Source: Alistipes sp.
GTDB lineage: Bacteria; Bacteroidota; Bacteroidia; Bacteroidales; Rikenellaceae
Assembly: GCA_021201825.1 (NCBI GenBank)
Contig: JAJQED010000023.1
Location: 108,448-172,447 of the forward strand
Direction: 5' to 3'
Length of the DNA stretch: 64,000 nucleotides
A program made the position numbers and the translations under genes. Shown here in pieces: positions 1-9,289 of the stretch (position 1 is its first letter; each line of letters opens with the position of its first letter). The notes below the pieces were generated by a model, which ran no database searches, was not told the DNA's origin, and saw only the letters and a list, made by a program, of their open reading frames with translations.

Positions 1-1268
1 TGATCACCCCGGTGTTCCCGCTGGAGCGGATCGCCTCCCCCGACAGCGTTCCGATAACGAACCTCGGGAATTCCCTGCGCACTTTCGCCACGGACCCCTC
101 CCGCACCAATGCAGCGGACTATGAGTACGAGGTGAAGATGTTCATGGCGATATACCAGAGCTCGCTTCGGGACACCACCCAGGAACTGATATACGGCAGG
201 CTCAATCCCGGGTTCGAGGCACAGGCCCGCGAATACCTTAATAATATAGGCAACGTTACGGGGTCGTACCGGGCTTTGCGTACGTTGCTCGACGCCCCGG
301 GCGTAAAACCAGAACGTTACAATTATTTCCTGTTCGGGGACGAGTTCATGAGCAATATCACCGAAGAGTACCTGCTCTTGCTCATGAAAAACCTGCTGCG
401 GAACGAAGAACGGTTCAAAGGGTTGATAAAGGAGATAACTGCGGCCGTTAAAAAAGAAAGGGAATACAGCCGGGAGGCGGGCTATCCGGTGGTCCAGGCA
501 CATAGCCCGGACCGCAACCGGTCGCTGCTGTTCAGGCAGGGTGTCCTGCGGAAATATATAGAGAGCGACCTTTCGCTAAAGGAGAACAAGAAGCGGGACG
601 GGGTGGCCATGGAGCAGTTCTACCTTAGCCTTGCGGCCGGGGTCTCTATGATATTCGCTACGGCCGTGGCATTCTCTTTCCAGCAGAAATACGGCAATTT
701 CACCATGCCGCTGTTCGTGGCGCTGGTCGTCAGCTATATGCTCAAGGACCGCATAAAAGAAACCATGCGGTACTACTTCGCCCACCGGCTCAAGGCGAAG
801 TATTTCGACAACAAAACCAGCATAAGTATAAAGGAGGACCGTCCGTTCGGCTGGATACGGGAGGGGGTGGATTTCATCAGCGACGGGCAGGCTCCCCCGG
901 AAGTTATGGAGCTGCGCAACCGTTCGCCACTGCTGCAGGCCGAGAACCGGATAAACGACGAGAAGATTATACTTTACCGCAAGATGGTGCAGCTCGACCC
1001 GCAAAAACTCCACGAGGAGAACCGGTACAGGATAGAGGGTATAAACGACATCATGACGCTCTACCTGTCCACCTTTATCCGCAAGAGCCATACGGCCGAG
1101 GTGCCGATCTACACGCTCGATGAGAACGACAAGTTTAAAACGATCGTAGGGGAAAAAGTTTATTATCTTAATATAATACTGCAGTTGAAGCACGGGGAGC
1201 AGGAGGATTACAGACGGTACCGGGTAATATTTACCCGCAACGGCATCCGCACCATATTGCCCCTTTAA
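1..1268 (+). CDS. Unrecognised membrane-associated protein, 5' end cut by window
   Basis: I do not recognise this family. The frame is open from the first base of the window, so the gene starts upstream; the GTG at 12 is only an internal codon. At least 421 codons are present. Seen: a long, charged, helix-rich N-terminal part, then two adjacent hydrophobic stretches (about residues 208-245 counted from the GTG) separated by a short loop. These look like a membrane hairpin. A charged C-terminal region of about 170 residues follows. No P-loop, metal-binding or catalytic motif was found. The small MscS-type gene begins 14 bases downstream on the same strand, so the two are probably co-transcribed. 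A role in envelope stress is possible but is only a guess from the neighbour. Confidence 0.6.
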   Translation, partial: ITPVFPLERIASPDSVPITNLGNSLRTFATDPSRTNAADYEYEVKMFMAIYQSSLRDTTQELIYGRLNPGFEAQAREYLNNIGNVTGSYRALRTLLDAPGVKPERYNYFLFGDEFMSNITEEYLLLLMKNLLRNEERFKGLIKEITAAVKKEREYSREAGYPVVQAHSPDRNRSLLFRQGVLRKYIESDLSLKENKKRDGVAMEQFYLSLAAGVSMIFATAVAFSFQQKYGNFTMPLFVALVVSYMLKDRIKETMRYYFAHRLKAKYFDNKTSISIKEDRPFGWIREGVDFISDGQAPPEVMELRNRSPLLQAENRINDEKIILYRKMVQLDPQKLHEENRYRIEGINDIMTLYLSTFIRKSHTAEVPIYTLDENDKFKTIVGEKVYYLNIILQLKHGEQEDYRRYRVIFTRNGIRTILPL

Positions 1269-1282
1269 AATTTTGAAACGCT

Positions 1283-1783
1283 ATGGATTACCAGAGTTAT
1301 TTACCCCAGGTCATTGCTACGGTCGTAATCATAATCCTGTTATGGCTGTCCAAGACCGTAACCGGCAAGCTGGTCAACAAATACGGCTCCCTGCTCCAGA
1401 AATCCGAGATACGTCGCAAACAGACCAAACAGGTCATCGACATAATACTGAACATCGTTTGCATAATAGTGATCGCCGTAATATGGGGCGTGAAATCCAA
1501 TAACCTGTGGGTGGCGATATCCTCGCTTCTGGCCATTCTCGGGGTGGCCCTTTTCGCCCAATGGTCCGTGCTGAGCAATGTAACGGCCGGGGTGATCATG
1601 TTCTTCGGGGCGCCTTACCGGATCGGCGACGAGATAACGATCATCGACAAGGATACCCCGATAGATGCTACCATCGAACACATCCACGCTTTCTATACCC
1701 ACATACGAACATCCGACCACCGGTTGATAGTAATACCTAACAACCTGTTCCTGCAGAAGATAGTATCGATTAAAAATCAGTAG
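1283..1783 (+). CDS. Small MscS-family mechanosensitive channel protein
   Basis: 166 residues, shorter than E. coli MscS (286). One N-terminal membrane segment (about 8-24) and two hydrophobic helices (about 55-95) precede an MscS-type beta domain. Its signature is the run ALFAQWSVLSNVTAGVIMFF followed by GAPYRIGDEI, which matches the pore helix and the start of the cytoplasmic beta domain. The protein ends soon after this domain, so the usual C-terminal alpha/beta vestibule is missing or reduced. Members of this family open on membrane tension to release solutes; whether this short form gates alone is unknown. It lies 14 bases after the unknown membrane protein gene and converges on the next gene with 13 bases between the stops. 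Confidence 0.8.
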   Translation: MDYQSYLPQVIATVVIIILLWLSKTVTGKLVNKYGSLLQKSEIRRKQTKQVIDIILNIVCIIVIAVIWGVKSNNLWVAISSLLAILGVALFAQWSVLSNVTAGVIMFFGAPYRIGDEITIIDKDTPIDATIEHIHAFYTHIRTSDHRLIVIPNNLFLQKIVSIKNQ

Positions 1784-1796
1784 GCCCGCCCGCAGG

Positions 1797-2750
1797 TCAA
1801 TACCCCTGCATAGCAAAGAAATTCTCGATCTGCCAGACCTGGTCCAGGTCTTTCAACAGGACTGTCTTGTCCCGGTCCAACAGGTAAAGCGAGGGTATTG
1901 CGCGCAAATCATAGGTCTGCTCGCGGCGGATTGACAACTCCTTATCGTAAGTCCGTATCCACTCGGACGGCATATCTTCATAGTGGCGGTGCCATGCGTC
2001 CAGGTCCTCGTCGGGATAGATGGCAAGTATCTTCAGTACACCCTGCCGTTGAAGTGGTATGAGCATATCGTTCGAGGCCTTTATATTAGTGGTTACCTCT
2101 TCGCAGTGTATACAGTCGGGGTTGTTAAAATAAAGCAGTATAAAATCCGCCTTAATATCGTGCAGCCGTAACCGGCGGCCGTTCGCTTCGGTCAGTACCA
2201 GGTCATTGGCCGTAGTTCCCATCCTGTTCTTATAGGCCGCGTTCAACCGTGCCTGCGGCCTTAACTTATCGAGCTCGTCTACCTTATCCGACGCTACGAT
2301 ACACTCCAAAACCAAAATATAAAGTTCTTCGCTCCGCATTGCCGAACCGTAGTCGTCGAGGTATTCTTCAAAAAGCCTTGTAAAGTAGTGGAATACCTGT
2401 GGAGTGGAAGCCGCTCTGTCGATGACCCCGGCAACGGACTCCCGGGCGGTCTGGGGCGGATTCATACCGACGATAGCAAGGTAATCGACGAATGCCTGTT
2501 CGGTGATCTCGGGTACCTCTACATAGAGCGTATCGGTAAAATCGAAGTTGTCCCAGTAATGCAGGGCGAGGTAACGCCCCACGTCTTCCGGGCTGGTCAT
2601 CATGGCAGGAACGTCGGGGATCTTTATTTTTTCCGGTACCCTCACCGCCTGCTCCTGTATATTAACCGAAGAAGCCCTTTGGCCGCCAAGGCAACCGAAA
2701 AAAGAAAAAGCGGCCAATATTATAGCGTAATGGTATAAAATATTTTTCAT
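1797..2750 (-). CDS. DUF5106 / thioredoxin-fold lipoprotein
   Basis: 317 residues from the ATG at 2750, chosen because it begins a clear export signal (MKNILYHYAIILAAFSFFG) ending at a Cys, so the protein is probably a lipoprotein anchored outside the inner membrane. The open frame extends upstream to 2852, but that part is unlike a signal sequence and contains the probable promoter. The first two thirds resemble DUF5106, a helical domain common before thioredoxin folds in Bacteroidota. The last third is thioredoxin-like, with a CIHC active-site pair at residues 213-216 following the strand FILLYFNNPD. A periplasmic thiol-disulfide role is likely; the substrate is unknown. Confidence 0.82.
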   Translation of the reverse strand: MKNILYHYAIILAAFSFFGCLGGQRASSVNIQEQAVRVPEKIKIPDVPAMMTSPEDVGRYLALHYWDNFDFTDTLYVEVPEITEQAFVDYLAIVGMNPPQTARESVAGVIDRAASTPQVFHYFTRLFEEYLDDYGSAMRSEELYILVLECIVASDKVDELDKLRPQARLNAAYKNRMGTTANDLVLTEANGRRLRLHDIKADFILLYFNNPDCIHCEEVTTNIKASNDMLIPLQRQGVLKILAIYPDEDLDAWHRHYEDMPSEWIRTYDKELSIRREQTYDLRAIPSLYLLDRDKTVLLKDLDQVWQIENFFAMQGY

Positions 2751-2792
2751 GGCAGTAAAATATTTACCGGGACTTATCGTCTCTATTATTGG

Positions 2793-2824
2793 CAAATTTA
2801 CCGATAAAAATTTTACCGGTGCAA
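2793..2824 (-). promoter_or_regulatory. Bacteroidota-type promoter for the DUF5106 lipoprotein gene
   Basis: Read on the minus strand, TTG (2824-2822), 21 bases, then TAAATTTG (2800-2793). This fits the Bacteroidota consensus TTTG/TTG, about 19-21 nt, TAnnTTTG. Expected transcript start is near 2786, giving a leader of about 35 nt to the ATG at 2750. Confidence 0.6.
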
Positions 2825-2951
2825 CAAACGGGCCTTTATCCGCGTCTGACACCCTTTGGGCCGATATGGACGGTACAGGACAGGAAAATTAAAGAGCGGT
2901 TGGCTTAAATTTCTGAAATATTATGACAATTGGTAGAAAACCCGCAAAACG

Positions 2952-2981
2952 TGAAAACTTTTTTGGTTTCGAAAGTTTTCA
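2952..2981. promoter_or_regulatory. Perfect inverted repeat, probable operator of the TetR regulator
   Basis: TGAAAACTTT (2952-2961) and AAAGTTTTCA (2972-2981) form a perfect 10-bp inverted repeat with a 10-nt spacer. The spacer contains the TTTG -33 element of the promoter at 2962-2993. A TetR dimer bound here would block the promoter of its own operon. Binding by this regulator is inferred from position and symmetry only. Confidence 0.65.
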
Positions 2982-2993
2982 GGTTTACCTTTG
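2962..2993 (+). promoter_or_regulatory. Promoter of the TetR-TolC-AcrAB operon
   Basis: TTTG (2962-2965), 20 bases, TACCTTTG (2986-2993): a full match to the Bacteroidota -33/-7 consensus. Transcription would start near 3000, about 11 nt before the regulator's first candidate ATG. This position rules out the longer open frame beginning at 2930. Confidence 0.72.
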
Positions 2994-3010
2994 AGCCGAT
3001 TTTAAAAACC

Positions 3011-3664
3011 ATGACTATGTCTTTACGGGAAAGGATAATCGCCGAGACCACCGATATGTTCGTTACGTACGGGATAAAATCCATACGGATGGACGATATC
3101 GCCACGAACCTCGGAATGTCCAAAAGGACCATTTACGAAATTTTCGGGGACAAGGAAAACCTGCTTCTGGAATGTATGCGGTTCCATTTTGTTCGGATAA
3201 GCGATAAGAAGAGGCACCTTACGGAGGGGGTGAGCAACATTATCGATGAGGTGCTGATAATGCTCGAGGACTGGGATGCGGATATGGAGAATAACCACAA
3301 GATGTTCTCCAACCTCAAGAAATTCTATCCCAAGGTATATGAGACCATATCGAACGAAGCCCATGAGCAGGGGTTTGCCGCACTGCGGGAGAAACTGAAA
3401 AAGGGTGTCGAGGACGGCTACCTGTTGGACAATATCAACTACGACCTTGCCATCTCCGTTTTTTCGAACTCGATTTACGGGATCATGAGCAAACAGGACA
3501 TGATCCTGCCCAAGAACGTTTCGGAAAGGGATGCTTTCAGGTACGTAATAACCTATTTTTTCCGTGGCATAGCCAAAGAGAAAGGGATAAAGATGATAGA
3601 CGACTATATAGAAAAAGAGAAGAGCCAACATTTAAAAAGTAAAAATGATGAGCAGAATGTTTAA
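3011..3664 (+). CDS. TetR/AcrR-family transcriptional regulator of the efflux operon
   Basis: 217 residues from the ATG at 3011; a second ATG at 3017 is equally possible, and both lie just after the promoter. The N-terminal 60 residues are a typical TetR DNA-binding domain: a first helix (SLRERIIAETTDMFVTYG) and a helix-turn-helix (MDDIATNLGMSKRTIYEIFG), followed by KENLL. The C-terminal part is an all-helical ligand and dimerisation domain with no assignable ligand. It is the first gene of the efflux operon, and its last 20 bases overlap the start of the TolC gene. A perfect inverted repeat in the promoter suggests autorepression, relieved by an efflux substrate. Confidence 0.9.
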   Translation: MTMSLRERIIAETTDMFVTYGIKSIRMDDIATNLGMSKRTIYEIFGDKENLLLECMRFHFVRISDKKRHLTEGVSNIIDEVLIMLEDWDADMENNHKMFSNLKKFYPKVYETISNEAHEQGFAALREKLKKGVEDGYLLDNINYDLAISVFSNSIYGIMSKQDMILPKNVSERDAFRYVITYFFRGIAKEKGIKMIDDYIEKEKSQHLKSKNDEQNV

Positions 3665-5009
3665 ACTGGCAGCTACTACCCTGATCATTTCGGCATCCGT
3701 AGCCACGGTTGCACTCGCCCAGGACCCTTATGTTTACGGGAGTCCCCGGACGCTGGAACTGACCCTGGACCAGGCGATAGAAATAGCGTTGGATGAAAAC
3801 CCGACCATCCAAATAGCGGAACTGGAGATCGAAAAGCAAACATACGTACGAAAGGAAACCATAGGCAACCACCTGCCGCAACTGAGCGTAGCCGGGCAAT
3901 ACAGCCGGGCCATAAAGAAGAGCGATATGGGTGGCGGGGTCTCTTTCGACCCGGACAATACGGTAACTGTGGTGACGAGCCTGAACGTACCCCTGTTCGC
4001 ACCGACCATATACAAGACCCTCAAACTCAACGAGGAGCAAATGAGGGCGGCTGTGGAAGACGCACGGGGTTCGCGAATCACGCTTGCCAACGCGGTCAAG
4101 AAAGCGTATTACAACATTTTGCTTGCCCAGGAATCGCTGGACGTTCTGCGCGTCAGCGAGGCCAACCTGCAGAGTACCGTGGACGAGACCAAACTGAAAT
4201 TCGACAACGGGCTGGCCTCGGAGTACGATTATATTACCGCCGACGTACAGCTCAGCAACCTCAAACCGTCGATAATCCAGACCGAGACCTCTATTGAGAT
4301 CGCGAAAAAACTGCTCAAAATGTATATGGGCATCCCATTGGATTTCGAAATTGTGGTTGTCGGGGACCTCAATACCCTGAGCGAAGAGGACCACACTATG
4401 GCCTATAACTATTACGGGGAGAATATTTCGGAGAACAGCGAATTGCGCTCGATGGATATCCAGGTAGAAGTGCTCAAGCGCCAGCTGGAGGTGTCCAAGA
4501 TGTCCCGGATGCCGTCGCTGGCCGCATTCGGCACCTACAACCTCACCGGAAGGGACCCGGTCAGCCTGGGTAGTTTGACCGGTGGCACATCCTCGGGTTC
4601 GGACAATTTCTTCTGGAACCACCCGGTTTCGGTCGGGCTGACACTATCCATTCCGATCTTCTCCGGCCTGACCAATAAGAACAGGGAAAAACAGATAAAA
4701 TACAGCATCTCCCAGACCCGCCTGCAGAGGGATTACCTGGAAGAAACTACCAAGGTCGAGGTGAGCACCGCCCTGAACGAGATCATAACCGCCGAGGCGA
4801 CAATGATCGCCAATAAGGCCACGATCCAGCAGGCACAAAAAGGTTACGATATCAGCCGCACCCGGTACGACAACGGAGTGGGCACCATGCTCGAGGTCAA
4901 TTCGGCGGAAGTAGCCCTTACCCAGGCCCGGTTGAACTACAACCAGGCGGTTTACGATTACCTCTCGGCACAGGCCGACTACGAGAGGATCATTGGCATA
5001 GATTACTAA
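3645..5009 (+). CDS. TolC-family outer membrane efflux protein
   Basis: 454 residues, close to the usual 430-490. It has a cleavable signal peptide (ending near TVALAQ, residue 26) and two related halves rich in long amphipathic helices (LTLDQAIEIALDENPTIQIAELEIEKQ begins the first). That is the duplicated OEP layout which trimerises into an outer-membrane barrel with a periplasmic tunnel. Two ATG codons, at 3645 and 3648, precede SRMFKLA; either may be used. It starts inside the regulator gene and is followed after 30 bases by the membrane fusion protein gene, completing a tripartite pump. Confidence 0.93.
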   Translation: MMSRMFKLAATTLIISASVATVALAQDPYVYGSPRTLELTLDQAIEIALDENPTIQIAELEIEKQTYVRKETIGNHLPQLSVAGQYSRAIKKSDMGGGVSFDPDNTVTVVTSLNVPLFAPTIYKTLKLNEEQMRAAVEDARGSRITLANAVKKAYYNILLAQESLDVLRVSEANLQSTVDETKLKFDNGLASEYDYITADVQLSNLKPSIIQTETSIEIAKKLLKMYMGIPLDFEIVVVGDLNTLSEEDHTMAYNYYGENISENSELRSMDIQVEVLKRQLEVSKMSRMPSLAAFGTYNLTGRDPVSLGSLTGGTSSGSDNFFWNHPVSVGLTLSIPIFSGLTNKNREKQIKYSISQTRLQRDYLEETTKVEVSTALNEIITAEATMIANKATIQQAQKGYDISRTRYDNGVGTMLEVNSAEVALTQARLNYNQAVYDYLSAQADYERIIGIDY

Positions 5010-5039
5010 CGGATGGTAAAATAGATTAAGAAAAAAACG

Positions 5040-6062
5040 ATGAAAAGAAAGTTATTTTTCGCCCCGGTTTTGTTTTTGGCCGCAGTAGCCACAACGGGCT
5101 GCATTGCAAAGAAAACGGTAGAGACCGTAGAAGAAGATCCCAAGGTCCTGGTGAAAACCCAAAGGACCACGTACGAAGTGATAGACAATACCCAGGAGTT
5201 CACGAGTACCATCCACGGATACAAGGAAAATAATATCGCACCGTCGCTCTCGATGGTGAGGATAGACAATATCTATGTGGACGTAGGCGACAATGTGCGC
5301 AGGGGGCAGCTGCTAGCCAAGATGGACCCTACCAATTACAACCAGAGCAATATCCAGCTGACCAACCTCGAAGCGGACTACAACAGGATCAAGGCCGTTT
5401 ATGAAGCCGGCGGTATCTCCAAGCAGGAACTCGACCAGATCGAGACCTCGCTTGCGGTACAGCGTGAACAAACGGATAACCTCAAGGAGAACATAGAGCT
5501 TCGCAGCCCCATCGACGGGGTTGTTACGGCCCGCAATTTCGACCCGGGAGACCTTTATATGGGAACACCGATCCTGCAGGTAATGCAGATCAACACACTC
5601 AAAGTAACCGTAGCCATATCGGAGCAGTTCTTCCCGTACGTCAAAATGAACATGCCTGCAGATATCCGGGTTGATATGTACCCGGACAAGGTTTTCGAGG
5701 GCAAGGTATCGCTTATATACCCGGCGATCGACGCCGCGACCCGCACTTTCAACGTCGAGATCACGATCCCGAACCAGAACCGTGAACTGCGCCCGGGTAT
5801 GTTCTCCCGGACTACGCTGCATTTCGGGACGATGGACGCCCTGATGGTAGAAGACATAGCAGTACAGAAACAGGTCGGATCGAACGATAAATACCTGTTC
5901 GTTGTAAAAGACGGAGTCGCCGAACGCCGGGAAGTAGTGACCGGGCGGCAACTCGGTAACAGGATACAGATAACCAGCGGTGTGAACGAGGGAGACGAAG
6001 TGATTATCGCCGGTATATCCAAACTGAACAACGGGACCGAAATTGAGATAGTAAACGATTAA
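5040..6062 (+). CDS. RND efflux periplasmic adaptor (membrane fusion) lipoprotein
   Basis: 340 residues. The signal sequence ends in a lipobox (ATTGC, Cys21), so the adaptor is probably lipid-anchored in the inner membrane like AcrA. After it come a barrel-sandwich (lipoyl-like) half motif (IAPSLSMVRIDNIYVDVGDNVRRGQ), a coiled-coil hairpin (about 95-145), the second lipoyl half (IDGVVTARNFDPGDL), a beta-barrel domain and a membrane-proximal domain. This adaptor links the TolC channel to the RND pump whose gene begins 12 bases later. Confidence 0.93.
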   Translation: MKRKLFFAPVLFLAAVATTGCIAKKTVETVEEDPKVLVKTQRTTYEVIDNTQEFTSTIHGYKENNIAPSLSMVRIDNIYVDVGDNVRRGQLLAKMDPTNYNQSNIQLTNLEADYNRIKAVYEAGGISKQELDQIETSLAVQREQTDNLKENIELRSPIDGVVTARNFDPGDLYMGTPILQVMQINTLKVTVAISEQFFPYVKMNMPADIRVDMYPDKVFEGKVSLIYPAIDAATRTFNVEITIPNQNRELRPGMFSRTTLHFGTMDALMVEDIAVQKQVGSNDKYLFVVKDGVAERREVVTGRQLGNRIQITSGVNEGDEVIIAGISKLNNGTEIEIVND

Positions 6063-6074
6063 TCTACCGTTAGT

Positions 6075-9000
6075 ATGAAAATTTACGAAGCGTCGGTCCG
6101 AAAACCGATCTCCACAATACTCATATTCGTCGGGGTAATGATATTCGGGTTATTCTCCCTGAATAACCTCGCCGTGGATATGTACCCCGACCTGGACTAC
6201 CCGGCAATCTCCGTGATCACCTACTATGACGGGGCCAATGCCTCCGAGGTAGAAACGAACGTAACCCGTATCTTGGAGGATAACCTCAATACGGTAAATA
6301 ACCTCAAAAAACTGACATCGACCTCGAGGGATAATATCTCGCTGATCACGGCAGAAATGGAATGGGGCTCCGACCTGAACGAGGCGGCTAACGATATCAG
6401 GGACGTGGTGGGACGTGTACAGTCCTACCTTCCCGACGATGTCGACACGCCGGTGATCTTCAAGTTCAGCAGCTCGATGATACCGGTACTTGTCCTTTCC
6501 GCCACGGCAGACGAGAGCTACTCGGGCCTCTATAAGATCCTGGACGACAGGCTGGTGAACGTACTTAACCGTGTTGACGGCGTAGGTGCCGTATCCCTTT
6601 CGGGAGAGCCTACCCGCGAAGTACAGGTAAATGTAGACCCGCAGAAGCTGGACGCCTATGGCCTCTCGGTGGAACAGATCGGAAGCGTAATAGCGGCCGA
6701 GAACAGCAACATTCCGAGCGGTACCCTCGACATAGGTACCAATACCTATAATATCAAGACGGATGTCGAATTCAAAGACAGCGAGGAAATAGGTAAGATA
6801 GTCCTCGGAAGTTATGAGGGCCGCACCATTCTGCTCGAAGACGTTGCCGAGGTAAAGGACACCCTGGAAAAGGCCACGATGGAAGTATTGATCAACGGCC
6901 GACGGGGGGTGATCGTCGTTGTGCAGAAACAGTCGGGGGCAAATACGGTAGCGATCGTAAACAAAGTAATGGATATGCTTCCCGGCATCGAGAGCAACCT
7001 GCCGCCCGATATCGATATCGACCTGATCATGGACGGTTCGGAGTCGATCGTGGACAGTATAAATTCGCTGTCCCAGACGGTCATGTACGCCTTTATTTTC
7101 GTGATAATTGTCGTCCTGTTCTTCCTCGGGCGATGGCGGGCCACGTTTATTATCGTACTTACGATCCCCGTCTCGCTCGTCGTCTCGTTCATCTACCTTT
7201 ATGCTACGGGCAGTACACTGAACATCATTTCGCTTAGTTCGCTCTCCATTGCCATCGGGATGGTAGTCGACGACGCCATCGTGGTGCTCGAGAACATCAC
7301 TACACATATCGAGCGAGGCAGCAGCCCGAAAGAAGCGGCCATTTACGCTACCAATGAAGTTTGGCTGGCGGTAATCGCCACGACACTCACGGTGGTAGCC
7401 GTGTTCCTGCCGCTGACGATGCTTTCAGGTATGGCAGGTATCCTTTTCAGGGAATTGGGTTGGATCGTAACGCTCGTTGTTTGCGTATCGACCATTGCCG
7501 CCATTACCCTTACCCCGATGCTCTCTTCGCTCATGCTTCGCAGCGACGGCGGTATCCACAACTACAAAGGACTCGGGATCATATTCAAACCTATCGACAA
7601 GTTCCTGAACAACCTCGATATCTGGTACGCCAATTTGCTTACCTGGGCCGTACGCCACCGCACGGTTGTAATCGTGGGGGCATTGGGTATCTTCCTGTCG
7701 AGCCTGCTGCTGCTCCGCACGGTGCCTACCGAATTCTTCCCGCCGTCGGATAACGCCATAATCAACGCGGAAGTGCAGCTGCAACAGAATATCGGTGTTG
7801 AATATACTACCCGCATCGGTGAACAGATACGGAAGATAATCAACGAGAAATACCCGGAGATCAGGCTCTTGTCCGCCCAGTCGGGTACAACCTCGAACAG
7901 CAACAACACGTTCGCCGCGATGCAGAATACGGGGTCTTATATAGTGAGTTTCCGTATGAGGCTTCCACGGGCGAGCCAGCGCGACCGCACCATATTCCAG
8001 ATCAGCGAGTTGCTCAGGCAGGACCTGGAGCAGATCCCGGAGATCAGGGAATTCAAGGTCGAGCCGGGCGGTTCGACGGGCGGCAGCGCCTCGTCGGCGA
8101 GTTATATAGAACTCAAGGTCTTCGGGCACGACTTTGACGTAACGAACGACATCGCGAACGACCTCAAGGACAAACTTTGGGCAGTGGAGGGTACGCGTGA
8201 CGTATATCTCTCCAGGGATGATATGCAGCCCGAATTCAACGTGGTCGTGGACCGTGACAAACTGGCCTTTTACGGCCTCAACAGTGCGACGGTCGGGCAG
8301 GCGGTAAGGAACCGCGTGAACGGGCTTACGGCGTCGCTGTTCCGTGAGGACGGCGAGGAGTACGATATCCGCGTGAGGTATGCCGAGGAACACCGTACCT
8401 CCATCGAGGATATCGAGAACATCACTATAATAAACTCCCTCGGCCAGGGCATCAAACTGAGGGATGTGGCTACCATACAGGAACAGTTCGCCCCCCCGGC
8501 CATCGAACGTGAGAACAGGCAGAGGAAAGTATCGGTCATGGCTTCACTGGCGGACGGCGTGCCGCTCGGTACGGTAGTGGAAGAGGTGAACCAGATCGTG
8601 GACGATTACCCGCTGCCCGATAACATATTCATAGAAGTCGGGGGTACGGTAGAGGACCAGGCCGAATCGTTCGGTGACCTCGGGACGCTGTTAATCCTTA
8701 TCATTCTGCTGGTATACATTGTGATGGCAACACAGTTCGAATCGCTTCTGATGCCTTTCATCATAATGTTCTCGCTTCCGTTCGCGTTCACCGGGGTGTT
8801 CCTCGCCCTGTGGCTGACGGGTACGCCGCTGTCGCTTATCGCATTGATCGGGGCCATAATGCTCGTGGGTATCGTGGTGAAGAACGGTATCGTGCTTGTA
8901 GACTATATCAACCTGCTGCGGGAGAGGGGCGGCGCCATCAACCAATCGGTAATCGCAGCTGGGAAAAGCCGTTTACGTCCGGTACTTATGACCTCGATCA

Positions 9001-9236
9001 CCACTATCCTGGGTATGTTCCCGATGGCCCTGGGAGCCGGTGAGGGATCCGAGATATGGCAGCCGATGGGTATTGCCGTTATCGGGGGTCTTACGTTCTC
9101 GACTTTCCTTACGCTGATCGTCGTCCCCGTAGTATACTCGATCTTCGGTGCGAGAAGCCTTAAAAAAGAGAAAAGGAACGTGGAAAGGCATATCGAGGAA
9201 GATAACGACAACCTGTTACAAACAGCCAACTGCTAA
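6075..9236 (+). CDS. RND multidrug efflux transporter (AcrB/MexB type)
   Basis: 1053 residues, normal for the hydrophobe/amphiphile RND family. Seen: N-terminal membrane helix (ISTILIFVGVMIFGLFSLNNL), two large periplasmic loops, and twelve predicted membrane segments in two repeats. In the fourth helix the proton-relay pair is present as Asp399-Asp400 (GMVVDDAIVVLEN). The partner Lys lies in GIVVKNGIVLVDY of helix 10. The protein exports hydrophobic or amphiphilic compounds from the periplasm and inner membrane using the proton gradient; the substrate cannot be read from sequence. A GC-rich hairpin follows the stop, then the small PG0541-family gene. Confidence 0.95.
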   Translation: MKIYEASVRKPISTILIFVGVMIFGLFSLNNLAVDMYPDLDYPAISVITYYDGANASEVETNVTRILEDNLNTVNNLKKLTSTSRDNISLITAEMEWGSDLNEAANDIRDVVGRVQSYLPDDVDTPVIFKFSSSMIPVLVLSATADESYSGLYKILDDRLVNVLNRVDGVGAVSLSGEPTREVQVNVDPQKLDAYGLSVEQIGSVIAAENSNIPSGTLDIGTNTYNIKTDVEFKDSEEIGKIVLGSYEGRTILLEDVAEVKDTLEKATMEVLINGRRGVIVVVQKQSGANTVAIVNKVMDMLPGIESNLPPDIDIDLIMDGSESIVDSINSLSQTVMYAFIFVIIVVLFFLGRWRATFIIVLTIPVSLVVSFIYLYATGSTLNIISLSSLSIAIGMVVDDAIVVLENITTHIERGSSPKEAAIYATNEVWLAVIATTLTVVAVFLPLTMLSGMAGILFRELGWIVTLVVCVSTIAAITLTPMLSSLMLRSDGGIHNYKGLGIIFKPIDKFLNNLDIWYANLLTWAVRHRTVVIVGALGIFLSSLLLLRTVPTEFFPPSDNAIINAEVQLQQNIGVEYTTRIGEQIRKIINEKYPEIRLLSAQSGTTSNSNNTFAAMQNTGSYIVSFRMRLPRASQRDRTIFQISELLRQDLEQIPEIREFKVEPGGSTGGSASSASYIELKVFGHDFDVTNDIANDLKDKLWAVEGTRDVYLSRDDMQPEFNVVVDRDKLAFYGLNSATVGQAVRNRVNGLTASLFREDGEEYDIRVRYAEEHRTSIEDIENITIINSLGQGIKLRDVATIQEQFAPPAIERENRQRKVSVMASLADGVPLGTVVEEVNQIVDDYPLPDNIFIEVGGTVEDQAESFGDLGTLLILIILLVYIVMATQFESLLMPFIIMFSLPFAFTGVFLALWLTGTPLSLIALIGAIMLVGIVVKNGIVLVDYINLLRERGGAINQSVIAAGKSRLRPVLMTSITTILGMFPMALGAGEGSEIWQPMGIAVIGGLTFSTFLTLIVVPVVYSIFGARSLKKEKRNVERHIEEDNDNLLQTANC

Positions 9237-9241
9237 AACCA

Positions 9242-9275
9242 TCCCCGCCGGGAGGGAGACCTCTTCCGGCGGGGA
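9242..9275 (+). promoter_or_regulatory. GC-rich hairpin between the RND gene and the PG0541-like gene
   Basis: TCCCCGCCGG (9242-9251) pairs perfectly with CCGGCGGGGA (9266-9275), and GAGG/CCTC inside can extend the stem. No T-run follows, so it is not a typical intrinsic terminator. It may protect the upstream mRNA or reduce expression of the last gene. Confidence 0.5.
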
Positions 9276-9289
9276 ATAAATAAAGAGCG

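Noticed and set aside
2930..3010. Longer N-terminus for the TetR regulator
   Set aside because: The region contains the operator repeat and promoter, and the encoded residues do not fit the TetR family.
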